Positions 34,193-46,302 of a DNA stretch of 64,000 nt are shown piece after piece. The notes under the pieces were generated by a model that was not told where the DNA came from, did no database searches, and was given only the letters and a program-made list of their open reading frames with translations. Each line of letters opens with the position of its first letter. The stretch's first letter is position 1. A program made the position numbers and the translations under genes. Source of the stretch: Takashimella koratensis (lineage: Eukaryota > Basidiomycota > Tremellomycetes > Trichosporonales > Tetragoniomycetaceae); NCBI GenBank assembly GCA_003116875.1, contig BCKT01000009.1:1054001-1118000 (forward strand), in the 5' to 3' direction.

Positions 34193-35822
34193 GGTAACTG
34201 GGTGGATGAGCTCGTGTTCAATGACAAACTTGCGTCCAGCTCACCGGTGAGTACTGTGTTGACTCTGAACGAAGGGTGGGTTGAAGAGGGGGAAGAGCTC
34301 TACAGGTACACCAGTTTGGGGATCTACGTTGTTCAACCCCCAATATGACCTAGAGAAGAGGTCGGGAAGCGTGGGAAGAGGTAAGATACAAGAGTCGGTG
34401 AGAGAAGAGTGAAAAGGATAATGATGATTGAGGGAAAGGAGGGAGGAGTGATGAACGACGTTGTCTCTTGAGCGTGGGCGTCTCTGACTGGTTGGTCTCT
34501 GGGCCATCATCATCCCGCTGGGTGGTGATAGTTGGGGACAGCCGAACTCGGCAATCGACACGTTGTCTGACGTAGGAGGGGGGAAGCTCGCACCACCCAC
34601 GCGCAGCTCGTGATTCGCTGTGACCCTCGCTCTTTTCGGAAGACTCAAGGCTCGGTCGGACAAGCGAGGCCGCAAACACCGCAGAGTGTAGGGTGTAGAG
34701 CGCAGAGTGATGACCGGTGGACTCGGTGTTGAGCGAGATACATGCTTCTTTTGGGTGCAACGGGCACGAGGACAGGCGGGAAAGCAGCATGACGCCATTC
34801 AGCCTCCTCCTTTGGCTTCTGCGTTTAGAACCTCGTCTATTTTGGGCCATGCGGGAGGGCGAGGGGTAGGCAGGGAAGCAAGGAGACACGAGGGAAACTG
34901 ATCGATTCATCCGGGCCAAAGGAGGGCCAGGCAGGGCAGCGAGTAGGCAGGGAGCGTGGGTTGTGTACATGTACACATGACGGTCTACCTTCCCTGCCTC
35001 TGATCAGATCGGTGTGACGTCAAGGGCCCCCAGATATTTCGCAGATTCCGGCAGTCGAATGATGGGTCCCGTGCCTGATTCCAACCTCGGATCTTGCGCC
35101 ACCAACCTGCTGCTCCAGCATCCGTCCAGCCTAGTGCGTATATTACTCCCTACCGCAGTAGTATACTGTACACCACAAGACCATTACGTGCTCTGTTCCA
35201 CACGATTCATAGGTTCGTCCGCGGCGATACGACCGCTTGGATCCGTTGATATAAACGGATACTCCGTAGTGATAAAGTCTGTCAATTACAAAACCAGATG
35301 AACCGTTCAACCAGCGTCTACAAATAGATACGAATCAATGCCGGTGAGGACGACTTGATGATTCTTCATTGAGTCGACTACAATAGTAGCATGGGCTCTT
35401 ATACAGCTCGTTGCGGTAAAAGACACCTTGATGTTGAGCTCTGAGCACGACCGAGCTGAACACTGGACGCACAAGGTTCATCCTATGTGGGGCCGGGAGA
35501 TCGCCGCACAAAGGGTCACGTGACGAGCCGGTGCCTTGTTGCCTTTTTGCTTGTCGACGCGTAGGATTTTGATTGACTGCTGCACCGACAACTTGATCTT
35601 CATCTCCCTCTGCCCTCCATCTCACCTTCTTCTACTACCCACTGCCCAGCACTGCCCAACACTCACTTGAAGGGCTGCATCGACCTCTCCATCCTTGCCG
35701 AGAGCCCTGAGACACCCACTCTCCTCATCTTGACAATCAAACATCTTCGAAATCAACCCATCCACTGCTCCTCGACCTCCCTCCCATCTCTACCATTCAA
35801 CTTCTATCTTGACTCAAACGGC
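34193..35822. promoter_or_regulatory. Divergent promoter region of PMA1 and the gene at 35823
   Basis: 1.63 kb between two start codons, the largest clean promoter interval here, as expected for a highly expressed gene such as PMA1. The minus strand just upstream of PMA1 is pyrimidine-rich (34350-34460). Open frames at 34241-34976 (-) and 35014-35301 (+) are composition artefacts without intron or family support. Confidence 0.45.
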
Positions 35823-38654
35823 ATGCCGACGCCAGGGATCATCATCTCCAAGCTTGGCGTGCATGCATCGACTCTTCCAGAGTCTGAGAGCATACGAGGG
35901 CTGATATGTTTGAAGGTGAGCCAGCTTGACTACGCTTTTGATCCGAGCTAACTCGCATCAGATTACGCTTCCCCGTGAAAGTGAAGGGCGGCAAGCAGCG
36001 AGACTGGCTTTGTTTAACTGTGAGCTTCTGAGAGAGGATGACAAGCTGACACATACAGCCGCACCGCCACGTCTCCTGTCCATTCCAGCTCTATATCCTC
36101 TTCCCGCTCCTCTCTCCCTCCTCGCATCAAAACCATCCGCCTCGGGATCCGACCCATTCCACAACCTGTCCACAGCCATCACCCTCCTCTCTCTCCCATC
36201 TCCGTCTACCTACCCTCCCAACCCTCAACCAGGGCCTAGCACACGGCCGTATATCGATGTTTCCAAGTCCACGGGACAAGTTTACGTCGTCGTGGACCCG
36301 GTCACTGCTGGACGCCGTCTGAGTGGGCGTGTGGAGGCCAAGTCGGAATGGTTGGCTGTCATTGAGTTTGAGACAGATTTGGTCAAGGACGGAAATGAGT
36401 TGTTCAAGGTGCGTTGATGGCAGTGCTACGATACCCCTGAACACCCGTCTTACAACACAGGCGACTATACCCCTGCCGCGATCATTGGACAACGTCGTGA
36501 GATTTCGTATCATCCCATCTGCCGCTTCCGATTCGTCCGAGGTCAACATCCGCACCGAGCCCAAAGTGCTCGCTCTTCCACCCTCAACGTTCCAGCGACA
36601 AAAGCCGCTCAATCTTCAGCAGGTTTTGGACGGTAGATTGTCAATAGGGGAAGATGGATGGGAAGATGGAGAAGTAGCTGGGGCCGCGGAGAGCGAGAGA
36701 GAAGAAGAGGAGGATCAGTGGGAGGATGAGAGTCAGGACGATGATGGGAATTGGCTGGAGGGAAAGTTTCAAAGGTGCGTTGATAGCGGTATACCTTGAC
36801 ACTGACACACAGTACCGACGTCATTCGCCTCGAGTGGTCGTTCAACACTCCTCAACCCCGACCACCACCCCAACTCCGCGTCACTCCGGTGTGGGACAAG
36901 CGACATCCGACCATTAGTGTTTCCTACGAAGCCCATGTGCCGAGCAGCAGTGGCTCAGCGGTCCTGGAGACGATCCTTCCACCTGGATGGGGCTGGAGCG
37001 AGCTTTTTATACACGCGGACGACATGACATCGTGGCAATCGACAGACTGTGACGGTCTCGACTGGACTCAGCCGGCGTCTGCCGTCGACCAGAGCGCAGA
37101 CGATTCGTTCTCCACAGTTGTTGGCGGTCTTCCGAGAACTCCGAGCGGGTTCAGCCGACACTCCTCTGCGAGCATCTTGAACCAGACTCTCCCGGATTCA
37201 CCACTTGACATGCCGATGGACGAGTTTTCGTTCGAGGTACATGGACTCGAGACGGGGCCTGCACCACCCAGTCGGCCGGGCACACCTTCGGCGCGGCGGT
37301 TCCTCGGGTCGTCGGATCGTTCAATCGCTGCTGATTCTTCAATTCGGTTGACTCGATCTATCCCAGCTTCGACTTTTGATCTCGTCTTTGCGGAGCCCGA
37401 CAATGCCGAGAGGAAAGTGACGATCCAAGGCGTCTTATCGCCTCTGTCTTTGACATTGGTGTGTGCTGATCACCCAGTCGCCATCCCAACAGTCAAGCTT
37501 GACGAAGCAGGGCAAGCGTGTATCGTATACACCCCAGCCCGCGAACCGTGTACGTTCAACACCACCGACGAGTCTGCTGGCGAGGTGGCGTGGGTGGAGG
37601 CTGGCGGCAGGGATACGCCTCGACGGGCTGAGGTTGTCAGTGGAGCCATCAGAGTTCGGTCGCAGCGCAACGTGTGGGGGATACAGACTGTCGCTGTGTC
37701 TTTTCCATGGCCACGGAGAGCGAGGGATATTGGATTCTCACTCCCGCCTGGTTCCACGGCTCGGATCACAAGAGCGACTCTGGGTGGGACCTCTCTTGCT
37801 CGCTGTGTGAGGTCTACAGAGGATGGTACGGAAGTCAGGGTTGGGAAGCGAGAGGGAGTCATCACGGGTGGGAAGGCGGAAGTGGTTGTTGAGGTTGAAG
37901 TGGATGGAGTGGTCGCTTTGCCCGTGTTCCTCGGAGCAGAGGGAGTGTACGCTGTTGATCTCGGCGAAGGATGGCAAGGTGAGTAGTCGAACGAGGAGCG
38001 ATATGAGCTAACAATGCAGAACATCTGCCGCACATAAAGACTTCGCTCACCCGAGACTCTCCATCAACTTTCACCACCACCCTCCCATCCTCGACCCCAA
38101 CCATCCACCTCTCTTCCAAATCCACCCCGACCCGTCATTTCCCCAAATTACGCGCCCTCATGTCCTGGTCGACGCTGTTCAACCTCTTCCTCCTCTGGCT
38201 GGTCGTCTCCATGGCTCAACAGATGCAGAGGATGCGAAACGAGCTTGCGTTTGTCGCGGACGACACACAGGATTTGAGGCTGTATGCGCTAGAGAGGGCG
38301 GCGTGGGAGAAGGAGAAAGCAAGGTATGGGGATGCTGGAGGTATAAGTGGGATGGACGGGGTGGATCACGGGTGGATGGGGAGTGGGAGTCAATTGTGGG
38401 CAGGGAAGGGAGACGAGGGTAGGACGGAAGGAGGAAGGGATGTGGCGATTGGTGATACGCCACACGGGTTGAGCCGAGTAGTGTTCAAACCTCAATGGGA
38501 CGCGTGGGCCCGTCATCCTACGTGAGTCAAGCGGAGGTAGAGATGATAGGGTCGTAGCGGAAGACATGAGCTGATCGCTCGACTCAGCGTTAGGACGATC
38601 ACAGATACCGTTGCGTGGTTCTGGAGCACAGTCCGGTGGCTCATCGCTCACTGA
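35823..38654 (+). CDS. Unrecognised large protein with a C-terminal membrane anchor
   Basis: Several short introns join about 850 residues. It begins MPTPGIIISKLGVHASTLPE and contains a beta-rich region with YIDVSKSTGQVYVVVDPVTA and WLAVIEFETDLVKDGNELFK. An acidic stretch follows (EREEEEDQWEDESQDDDGNW), then DVIRLEWSFNTPQPRPPPQL, a Ser/Pro-rich linker, and further beta-like segments (FDLVFAEPDNAERKVTIQGV, VSFPWPRRARDIGFSLPPGS). Near the C-terminus is one hydrophobic anchor, LMSWSTLFNLFLLWLVVSMA, with QQMQRMRNELAFVADD beside it, and the end is VRTITDTVAWFWSTVRWLIA followed by H. The long beta-rich body and late anchor suggest an endomembrane or ER-anchored protein with the body facing the cytosol. 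I do not recognise the family. Confidence 0.65.
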
Positions 38655-39005
38655 GGGCAATACCGGACTGGGAGAGACGAGTCAATTCGCACATTGCATA
38701 GCATTGAGAGTGTGAGAAATATCTGGCATCTAGCATCGTCCCCGCGTAACCTATGCATGGCATCAACACCTACTCTGCTCGTTCCCTACATCCAGCTTAA
38801 GGAGGGAGAAAGAGTGACTAATTCGCGTCCCTTATCTTTGCTAAGTGCTTCTTTCGGGATCGAGTCGGATCGCCCAAGTCCGTGAAAGAAGACGGAGGAA
38901 AAAAAAAAAAAAAAAAAACCAGCCAGCCAGGTGATAAATACTCCCTCCTCCTTCATCCACTACTGCATCCAAACATCGTCTTCCACACCCACAGACCTCG
39001 CCTCG
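38655..39005. promoter_or_regulatory. LYS2 promoter interval
   Basis: 351 bases upstream of LYS2. It includes a run of 20 adenines at 38899-38918, about 90 bases before the ATG, followed by CCAGCCAGCC and a GATAAATA TATA-like sequence at about 38934. Poly(dA:dT) tracts exclude nucleosomes in yeast promoters. No gene is present. Confidence 0.5.
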
Positions 39006-42000
39006 ATGACAGTCGTTACACCCGCCGAGGTGCAGGCCAAGCTTTCTCGGTGGTCGAAGCGGCTCGGGACGTTACCGAGTCTAGCCCTCCCGACCGACTA
39101 CCCGCGGCCCAGTGAGTCTTTCGTTCTCTTCTTGCCCACGCGACCTGGTTTACGTCTACGTTTCACCGACTCATGACGCCTCGAGTCGAGAGTCGAGTCG
39201 AGACGGAGAGCCCCCTTGTCTATCTCGTCTCCATCTCGTCCACCCCACCTTATCTCTCTACCCTCTTTGATTCCCATCGCTGACATGTTACCACCACCAG
39301 CCCCCGCCAAGCTTATCGAGTCCTTCCAGACCCTTCCTCTGGCTAGCTCGCTCACTCCTTCCCTCCTCCGCCTCACATTCGAGTTCTCCACTGCCTACCC
39401 CACCTCCCCCCTACCTACTCCCTATCACCTCCTTCTCTCCGCCTTTGCGGTCTTGCTCTTCCGCTACACCCCGGACCCATCAATCATCATATGCACCTCC
39501 GCTCCTGGGGCCGCCCAACCTCTCTTGCTCAAGCTCGACCTCGCTGCCGAGCTCAACTTCATCGATGTGCTCAAACAGGTGATGGACCGGGAGATCGAGG
39601 CGGCCGACGACGCCGTCTCTATCTCGGCTCTTATCGACCACCTCAAGCCTGAAGGTCCTCTCTTCCGCGTCCGGTTCCTCGACTCTACCCAGGTCGTTTC
39701 GGACCCCACTACCTCGTTGCACACGGACATGACCCTCTTCCTCCTCGCAGCACCTAGCGATGCACCCGCTGCGCGCGCAGCTATCCCGCCTCTCCTCTTG
39801 AGGCTGGCGTACAACTCGTTGCTCTTCACACAACCACGTATCGCCAACATGCTCGAGTCCATCACCCAGCTCCTCGTCTCTGCATCTGCGGACGCGGCGC
39901 ACCCTATCGGCTCCCTCGCGCTCCGCACTCCCTCTCAGGCATCATTCCTCCCCGACCCTTCCGCAGACCTCGACTGGTGTGGTTACGTCGGCGCGATTCC
40001 TGATATATTCTCAGCCAACGCCAAGGCCAACCCGGACGCGACTTGTGTCGTCCAGTGTCACCCGGAGGAAGGACAGGGCATCCTCGACGGCCCAAGTAGG
40101 GGACGAACCGTCTTCACTTACCGCCAAATCGACGAGGCGAGTAACGTTCTCGCTCATGCGTTGCTCAAGAACGGACTCCAGCGTGGGGAGGTCGTCATGG
40201 TTTACGCAGCGAGGAGCGTCGAGCTTCTTGTCTGTGTTATGGGTATTCTAAAGGCTGGCGGTATCTTCTCCGTCGTTGGTGAGTCACTCCCTTTCTCCCT
40301 TCCTTTCCCCGTCTCTTTGATCACACCACCTAGACTAACCCCTTACAGACCCGGCATACCCGCCCAACCGCCAGATCGTCTACCTCTCCGTCTCTACCCC
40401 CCGTGCTTTGCTCGTCATTTCGAGCGCTGGGATCCTTGCCCCCGTCGTCTCCGACTACATCTCTGAAAACCTCTCTCTCCACCTCCACGTCCCCGCGATC
40501 GCCGTCACTCCTGCCGGGATCACTGGCTCCTCGCGTGGGGCGGACGACATCCTCGCTCCGTTCCAGCAGTACGCCCAAACACCCGCCGGCGTCGTCTTGG
40601 GTCCCGACTCGAACGCGACCCTCAGTTTCACATCAGGAAGCACGGGTATCCCCAAGGGAGTCAAGGGCAGGCATTACAGTTTGACTCACTTCTTCCCCTG
40701 GATGGCGAAGAGGTTTGGACTCAGCTCGGAGACGAGGTTCACGATGCTCAGTGGGATCGCACACGACCCCATCCAGCGTGACAGTAAGTTGAGACTTGAT
40801 ATAAATGAAGAGAGCCTTGCTGATCGGGTCAGTGTTCACTCCGCTGTTCCTCGGAGCGTCGCTGTACGTCCCCACCGCGGATGATATCGGAACTCCCGGT
40901 CGCCTCGCCGAGTGGATGGCCGAAACCGAGGTCACCGTGACCCACTTGACCCCTGGTGAGTTGCTTGCTGCGTTTTGAACTGCCCCTTGAGCAATCCCAG
41001 CAATGCTCTGAACCAAGCTAAATTTCTCAGCGATGGGTCAGCTACTCTCCGCTCAGGCGACTCGTCAGATCCCGTCGTTGCGAAACGCCTTCTTCGTCGG
41101 TGACGTCCTCACCAAGCGCGACTGTCACCGCCTGCAGCACCTTGCCAAGAACGTCTGCATCATCAACATGTACGGTACGACCGAGACTCAACGCGCCGTG
41201 TCCTACTTCGCCATCCCGAGCGTCAACGAGGACTCGACTTTCCTCTCTACCCAGAAAGATCTGATCCCCGCTGGTCAAGGGATGGTTGACGTCCAGCTCC
41301 TCGTCGTTAACCGAACCGACCGTAACGTCCCTTGTGCAGTTGGCGAGATGGGCGAGATCTACGTCCGTTCCGGCGGTCTAGCGGAAGGGTATCTCGATCC
41401 CGCGGCGACTGCGCAGAAGTTTGTGAAGAACTGGTTCACCGAGGGTGTGGAGCGTGAAGACACCTTGCAGAAGACCAACCCAGACGCGGCCAAGTACTGG
41501 TTCGGCATCCGAGACAGGATGTACCGATCCGGTGACTTGGGTAGGTACCTCCCCGACGGGCGTGTGGAGTGCACCGGACGCGCAGACGACCAGATCAAGA
41601 TCCGTGGGTTCCGTATCGAACTGGGCGAGATTGATACACACCTCAGTCGACACCCGCTCGTTCGTGAAAACGTCACGCTCGTGCGTCGAGACAAAGACGA
41701 GGAGAAGGTGCTTGTCAGTTACTTTGTCCCCGTGGATGGACCGGAGCTCGACGGGATGGCGAGTGCCTCTGAGGCGGGCGACGAAGACGACGGCGAGGTC
41801 GACCTCAAGCAGGAGATGCTGAGAGGTGTGAGGAGATACCGCCGCCTTATCCGGGATATCCGAGAACACCTCAAGAAGAAGCTCCCGTCCTACGCTGTTC
41901 CCGCAGTGTACTTCCCCTTGTCCAAGCTCCCTCTCAACCCGAACGGGAAGATTGACAAGCCCGCGCTTCCGTTCCCGGACACTGCGCTCAACGCAGCCCC

Positions 42001-43718
42001 GTCCAAATCCGCAGCGTCGTCCGACCTCACCCCGACTCAACGTACCATCCACGACGTCTGGCTCAAACTTCTTCCATCCCCTCCTTCAGCTATTGGCGTC
42101 GACGAAAACTTCTTCGACCTGGGCGGTCACTCGATCCTCGCTACTCGACTCATCTTCGAACTCCGCAAGGCGTTCGTCGTCAACGCCCCGCTCGGGCTGG
42201 TCTTTGAGAAGCCCACGATCGAGGGTCAGGCAGCGGAGATTGACGGTCTGCGCAACGCGGGTCTCTCTGCTGCGGACGGAGCTGCTGCGGGAGGCGAGAA
42301 CAAGGAGTCGATCAAGGAAGTTCCTTACGCTGCCGACGTTGAGCTGCTTTCCGCCTCGCTGCCGTTGTTCAAACCCCTGCCTGCGGACTTTGCGACCAAG
42401 CAACTCACCGTCTTCCTCACTGGTGCGACTGGTTTCCTCGGCGCCTTCATCCTTCGAGACCTCCTCTCCCGCCGCGTCGCCAAGGTGATTTGCCTCGTTC
42501 GTGCCAAAACCGCCGAGCAGGGCCTCCAGCGTCTCCGAGAATCCGGCGAGGGCCGTGGTGTCTGGTCCGAGGACTGGGTAACCCAGGGCCGTGTCGAAGT
42601 CGTCATCGGTGACCTTGCCGAGACCCACTTTGGCTTCCCGGACGCCACCTGGCAGCGAATCGCCGACGAAGCCGATGCAGTCTTGCATAACGGAGCCGTC
42701 GTTCACTGGGTCTACCACTACGCCAAGCTTCGAGCAGCCAACGTCCTCTCCACCGTCCAAGCGCTCGAGATGTGTGCGACCTCGAAACCCAAAATGTTCT
42801 CCTTCGTCTCGTCCACCGCCGTCCATGATTGCGAAGGGTTCGTAAGGAGGTCAGACGAGGCGCTGCAAGCTGGAGGAGAGGGTCTGTTGGAGAGTGATGA
42901 TCTCGAGGAAGGGAAGACGGATTTGGTAGGTGGGTATGGACAGAGCAAGTGGGTCGCGGAGAAGGTGATCATGGCGGCGGCCAAGAAGGGGTTGTCGGGA
43001 TACGTTTTGCGTCCGGGATACATCCTCGGTGACTCGCAAACAGCCGGTGAGTACAGGTCTAGGATAATGAGGTTTTAGTATACATGCTGCAATACTGATC
43101 CAACTGTCAGTGTCCAACACGGACGACTTCATTTGGCGTATGGTCAAGGGATGCCTCCAACTTGGTCTCATCCCAGATATCAACAACACGATCAACATGA
43201 CCCCTGTTGATCATGTCGCTCGCCTTGCGTCCTTGTCCGCTCAATCCATCTCCCCTGCCTCCCCCTTCTCCGTCATACACGTGACCAACCACCCGAAAGT
43301 GCGATTCAATGACCTGCTCGGCTCTCTTGACCTCTACGGCTACCCGGTCAAGCGAGTCGAATACGTCCAATGGCGATCCCGTCTCGAACAACATGTTCTC
43401 GAGACACAGGATAACGCATTGTTCCCTCTGCTCCACTTTGTCTTGGACGACCTGCCGACCTCGACCAAGTCGGCAGAGCTGGACGATAGGAACGCGCAAG
43501 AACTGGCAAAGAGGAATGGGGAACAGCCAACTGCGGGAATCACGGAGAGGGAGATTGGTTTGTACCTCTCTTGGTTGGTGAGAGCAGAGTTTATCCCGCC
43601 ACCTCCACCGCAGCAGGGCACGGGCACAGGGACAAGGGCAGCAGGAACGTTGTCGCTCCCGAAGATCGAGGGAGGTGTCGTACGTGCGATAGGACGAACG
43701 ACGGCAGGGGAGGCGTAG
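39006..43718 (+). CDS. LYS2: Alpha-aminoadipate reductase, lysine biosynthesis
   Basis: About 1,420 residues in six exons. The enzyme reduces alpha-aminoadipate to its semialdehyde in the fungal lysine pathway, using an NRPS-like adenylation, carrier and reductase layout. The N-terminal condensation-like region precedes the adenylation domain, with [33 protein letters not shown] and [20 protein letters not shown] followed by [17 protein letters not shown]. The carrier domain has [20 protein letters not shown], whose Ser takes phosphopantetheine from a Lys5-type transferase. The reductase domain starts with [20 protein letters not shown] and contains [20 protein letters not shown] and [12 protein letters not shown]. 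The first intron (39112-39299) is longer than the rest. ATG at 39006, stop at 43718. Confidence 0.95.
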
Positions 43719-43897
43719 AGTAGAGATTTAGTGAAGTGACCCGGGGGTCCGAAAGGTAGAGAAGAGATGAAGACCCGTAGTCGGCCGTGGTGATAAGTCG
43801 GCCGGTCGCGGGTCCAGCTGAATAGCACGGGGTATACCCCCGGTCTAGATAGCAGTGACGGTTGAGCGATCCGATAGAGTGGGGGGAGGGTGGGAGG

Positions 43898-44002
43898 CGG
43901 AAACTCCATCGAAGGGGCTACGCATGCGGAAACCCTGCCGAAGGGTCAGGAATGAGGAAACCCTGCCAAGCTGTTGTCGGAAAAGCTGAAACCCTGCCGA
44001 AT
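43898..44002. repeat. Interspersed GGAAACCCTGCCGAAGG-type repeats
   Basis: Four related copies, three of them close. One is degenerate (GGAAACTCCATCGAAGG) at about 43898-43914. The others are GGAAACCCTGCCGAAGG at 43928-43944, GGAAACCCTGCCAAG at 43956-43970 and GAAACCCTGCCGAA at 43988-44001. Spacing is about 28 to 32 bases. They sit just downstream of LYS2. Confidence 0.65.
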
Positions 44003-45345
44003 GCATTGTGATTGTGATCCTGATTATTATGTTGAGGGTGATCACGGATAATAGGGGGAGATTGGGTAGGAGAATCGGAGGTCTAAGGGGTTTAGGAGGA
44101 TTGTGGAGCCTGTTAGTGTGTATAGACGAGGAGGGGGAGATGACGATAAGGGCCGGAGGCGGGGATGGCACAAGGAGAAGAGGCCAACACACCGTTGACC
44201 GCCAGACAAAGAGGTACAGCAACCAACTGACGTCTACGGCAAAGGGCGTTTGTGTGAATTCCAAGACCGCATTTTCATAGCAAGACCCCACCCACAGTTC
44301 CTGAACTGACCTGACCAGTTGTTTTATGCTTTTTTCCCTGTAAAAAACGGGACCACATGATTCCACATTTCTTGGCGTATCAGTGCTCTTTTGTTCTTTC
44401 AGGGTCCACTCACGCCTTCAACTTTCCAAACACCGCGGGAGTGCGAAGAGTCCGAAGAATGCGAAAGAGTGCGTTAATAAAGGACGGGATCAAAAGATCT
44501 TCTTGCTGAGTAAGGACTTCCCACACAAAGCGATTAAGCGAAAGTCAAGTGGAGTAAGATAGGTGATGGATAAGCCTCTTCTCGACTTGTCTGCGGATAT
44601 GCGAGGCGGTAAGACCAGTTGGAACTCAAAAGTCCTCGGGTAGAGAGTAAGCGAGGACTTTGTGATATTTGTGATCAAGCCATAGACAATTACGGGCACA
44701 CCAGGTGATCCCGACACACGTTTGTACTGTACACCGACTCAATGTGATTGAAACTTGAGTCGTCCATGCGTCGCTCGCCTTGGCAGACGTAATGAAATGG
44801 ATATTGTTCAAACAAGATGCTGGAATCCGATGACCCATGGAGAACGGACAGGGTCGCTTACACTCCGTATCTCCCTGATCGTCAACTTGACCCTTTTTAC
44901 CTCCTCCGTCTGATCCCCCATCTCCGTCTCACCCTGTCATCTTCGCTCACCAAAGACAGACAGCCTGTTACCTCCGTTAGGTCATGATTCCTTACGTGTT
45001 GCCACGGAGCTGACAACGGAACAAAGGAGAATAATTGCTGGATAGCATACAGTAGGTATCGATTCGGAACTCTTCCGAGTTCCCGTTTGCGTATGTATCT
45101 CGTTGACCGGAGAAATCATGAAATGACACGGTCTCCTTTGTTCAGACTGCGCAATCTGCCGATGCACAAACAAAAACCTGCCGACCGTGCCGAAGGTACA
45201 TACACCTTTGTTCTCTGTTTCCCCCGGAACCCTTGGAACCCTCGCCTAGCCTCCCGCTCCGCATCCCGCTCCGCATTGGTTCCGCTGACTCGCTGACTCG
45301 TCTCCTTTATCCATCTCCCCTTTCCCCACCCTGAACCCTCCCCCG

Positions 45346-45367
45346 CCCCCCCCCCCCCCCCCCCCCC
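45346..45367. repeat. Poly(C) run of 22
   Basis: An uninterrupted run of 22 cytosines follows CCCTCCCCCG. Such runs are hard to sequence, and this one lies about 90 bases before the gap of unknown bases. Confidence 0.85.
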
Positions 45368-45459
45368 AACTTCTCACAGTCGGAACGCCTCAAAACATTC
45401 CTGGAAATAGGGATCAGGTTACGCGATGACCAGCGAGAGCGATTGCGCCTTTAGATGTA

Positions 45460-45614
45460 NNNNNNNNNNNNNNNNNNNNNNNNNNNNNNNNNNNNNNNNN
45501 NNNNNNNNNNNNNNNNNNNNNNNNNNNNNNNNNNNNNNNNNNNNNNNNNNNNNNNNNNNNNNNNNNNNNNNNNNNNNNNNNNNNNNNNNNNNNNNNNNNN
45601 NNNNNNNNNNNNNN
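45460..45614. other. Assembly gap (155 unknown bases)
   Basis: Positions 45460-45614 are all N. The right flank begins directly within the TCTCCCA microsatellite, so the gap is probably a collapsed or unsequenced array. Open frames crossing it are meaningless. Confidence 0.95.
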
Positions 45615-45710
45615 TCCCATCTCCCATCTCCCATCTCCCATCTCCCATCTCCCATCTCCCATCTCCCATCTCCCATCTCCCATCTCCCATCTCCCATCTC
45701 CCATCTCCCT
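45615..45710. repeat. TCTCCCA heptamer microsatellite
   Basis: About thirteen exact copies of TCTCCCA in a row, ending in degenerate TTATCCCATATCCCC. The array runs into the N gap on its left, so its true length is unknown. It is purine-rich on the minus strand (TGGGAGA). Confidence 0.9.
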
Positions 45711-46260
45711 TATCCCATATCCCCATTCGCGGACTTTTCGTCGACTGGATAAACCCTCACCTCCCTACAGTAGTCGCCCTTTTGATCCCTTGATCTGGAT
45801 CCATTGCCGAACGGCCAGATCCATTCCCCACACGCGGAGTCAACTGCGATTTGTCTCTATTTTCGGTCAATCTGGTCCTCGAACCGAGGGAATCCAATAT
45901 CGCTCGGCTCAGTCCGCGCCGAAGATTGCGTCGGAGTGCCGAAGAGTACGCAAGTCTCAAATCCGAAGAGGTCGAGAACAATAAAGACCACCCCTGTGAC
46001 CGCCAAATCCACGACGCCACACCTCTCGGCACCCTTTACGCCGCACTCAACCCTTTACCGCGGTCGGAGCTTCTTCATCGCCCACTTGACTCGTCAGTTG
46101 GGTTGTCAGCTACTTTTGGAGAACAATAGAGCGCACGGTCCCATTCCCTAATTGCCGGAGTTTATTTCAAGCATCACCGGCCTACATCCAAGGCGTTAAG
46201 AGGTCAGGAACGGTACAACAAAAAAGCACATCCGCTCACAGGCCCAAAAATAGATAAGAG

Positions 46261-46278
46261 AAAAAAAAAAAAAAAAAG
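46261..46278. promoter_or_regulatory. Poly(A) tract upstream of the BTB-like gene
   Basis: About 17 adenines in a row, then GAGAAAAAAAGGGCGGGG, only about 25 to 40 bases before the ATG at 46303. With that spacing it is likely in the 5' leader or core promoter. Confidence 0.45.
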
Positions 46279-46302
46279 AGAAAAAAAGGGCGGGGATAGG
46301 CA

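Larger units (their letters stand above)
43719..46302. other. Repeat-rich intergenic region with assembly gap
   Basis: 2.6 kb without a supportable gene. It contains the GAAACCCTGCCGAA repeats, a poly(C) run, a run of unknown bases and a heptamer microsatellite, each listed separately. Small open frames at 44008-44280 (+) and 45804-46151 (+) lack family or intron support. It is the most repeat-laden stretch in the window. Confidence 0.5.

Noticed and set aside
39464..39928. Open frames of 140 to 154 codons on the minus strand within LYS2
   Set aside because: Shadows of a GC-rich coding strand; the plus strand is unambiguous LYS2.
42086..42826. 246-codon minus-strand open frame
   Set aside because: Antisense shadow of the LYS2 carrier and reductase domains.
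45414..45793. Open frames across the run of unknown bases
   Set aside because: They consist largely of N-derived residues and of translated TCTCCCA repeats, so they carry no coding information.
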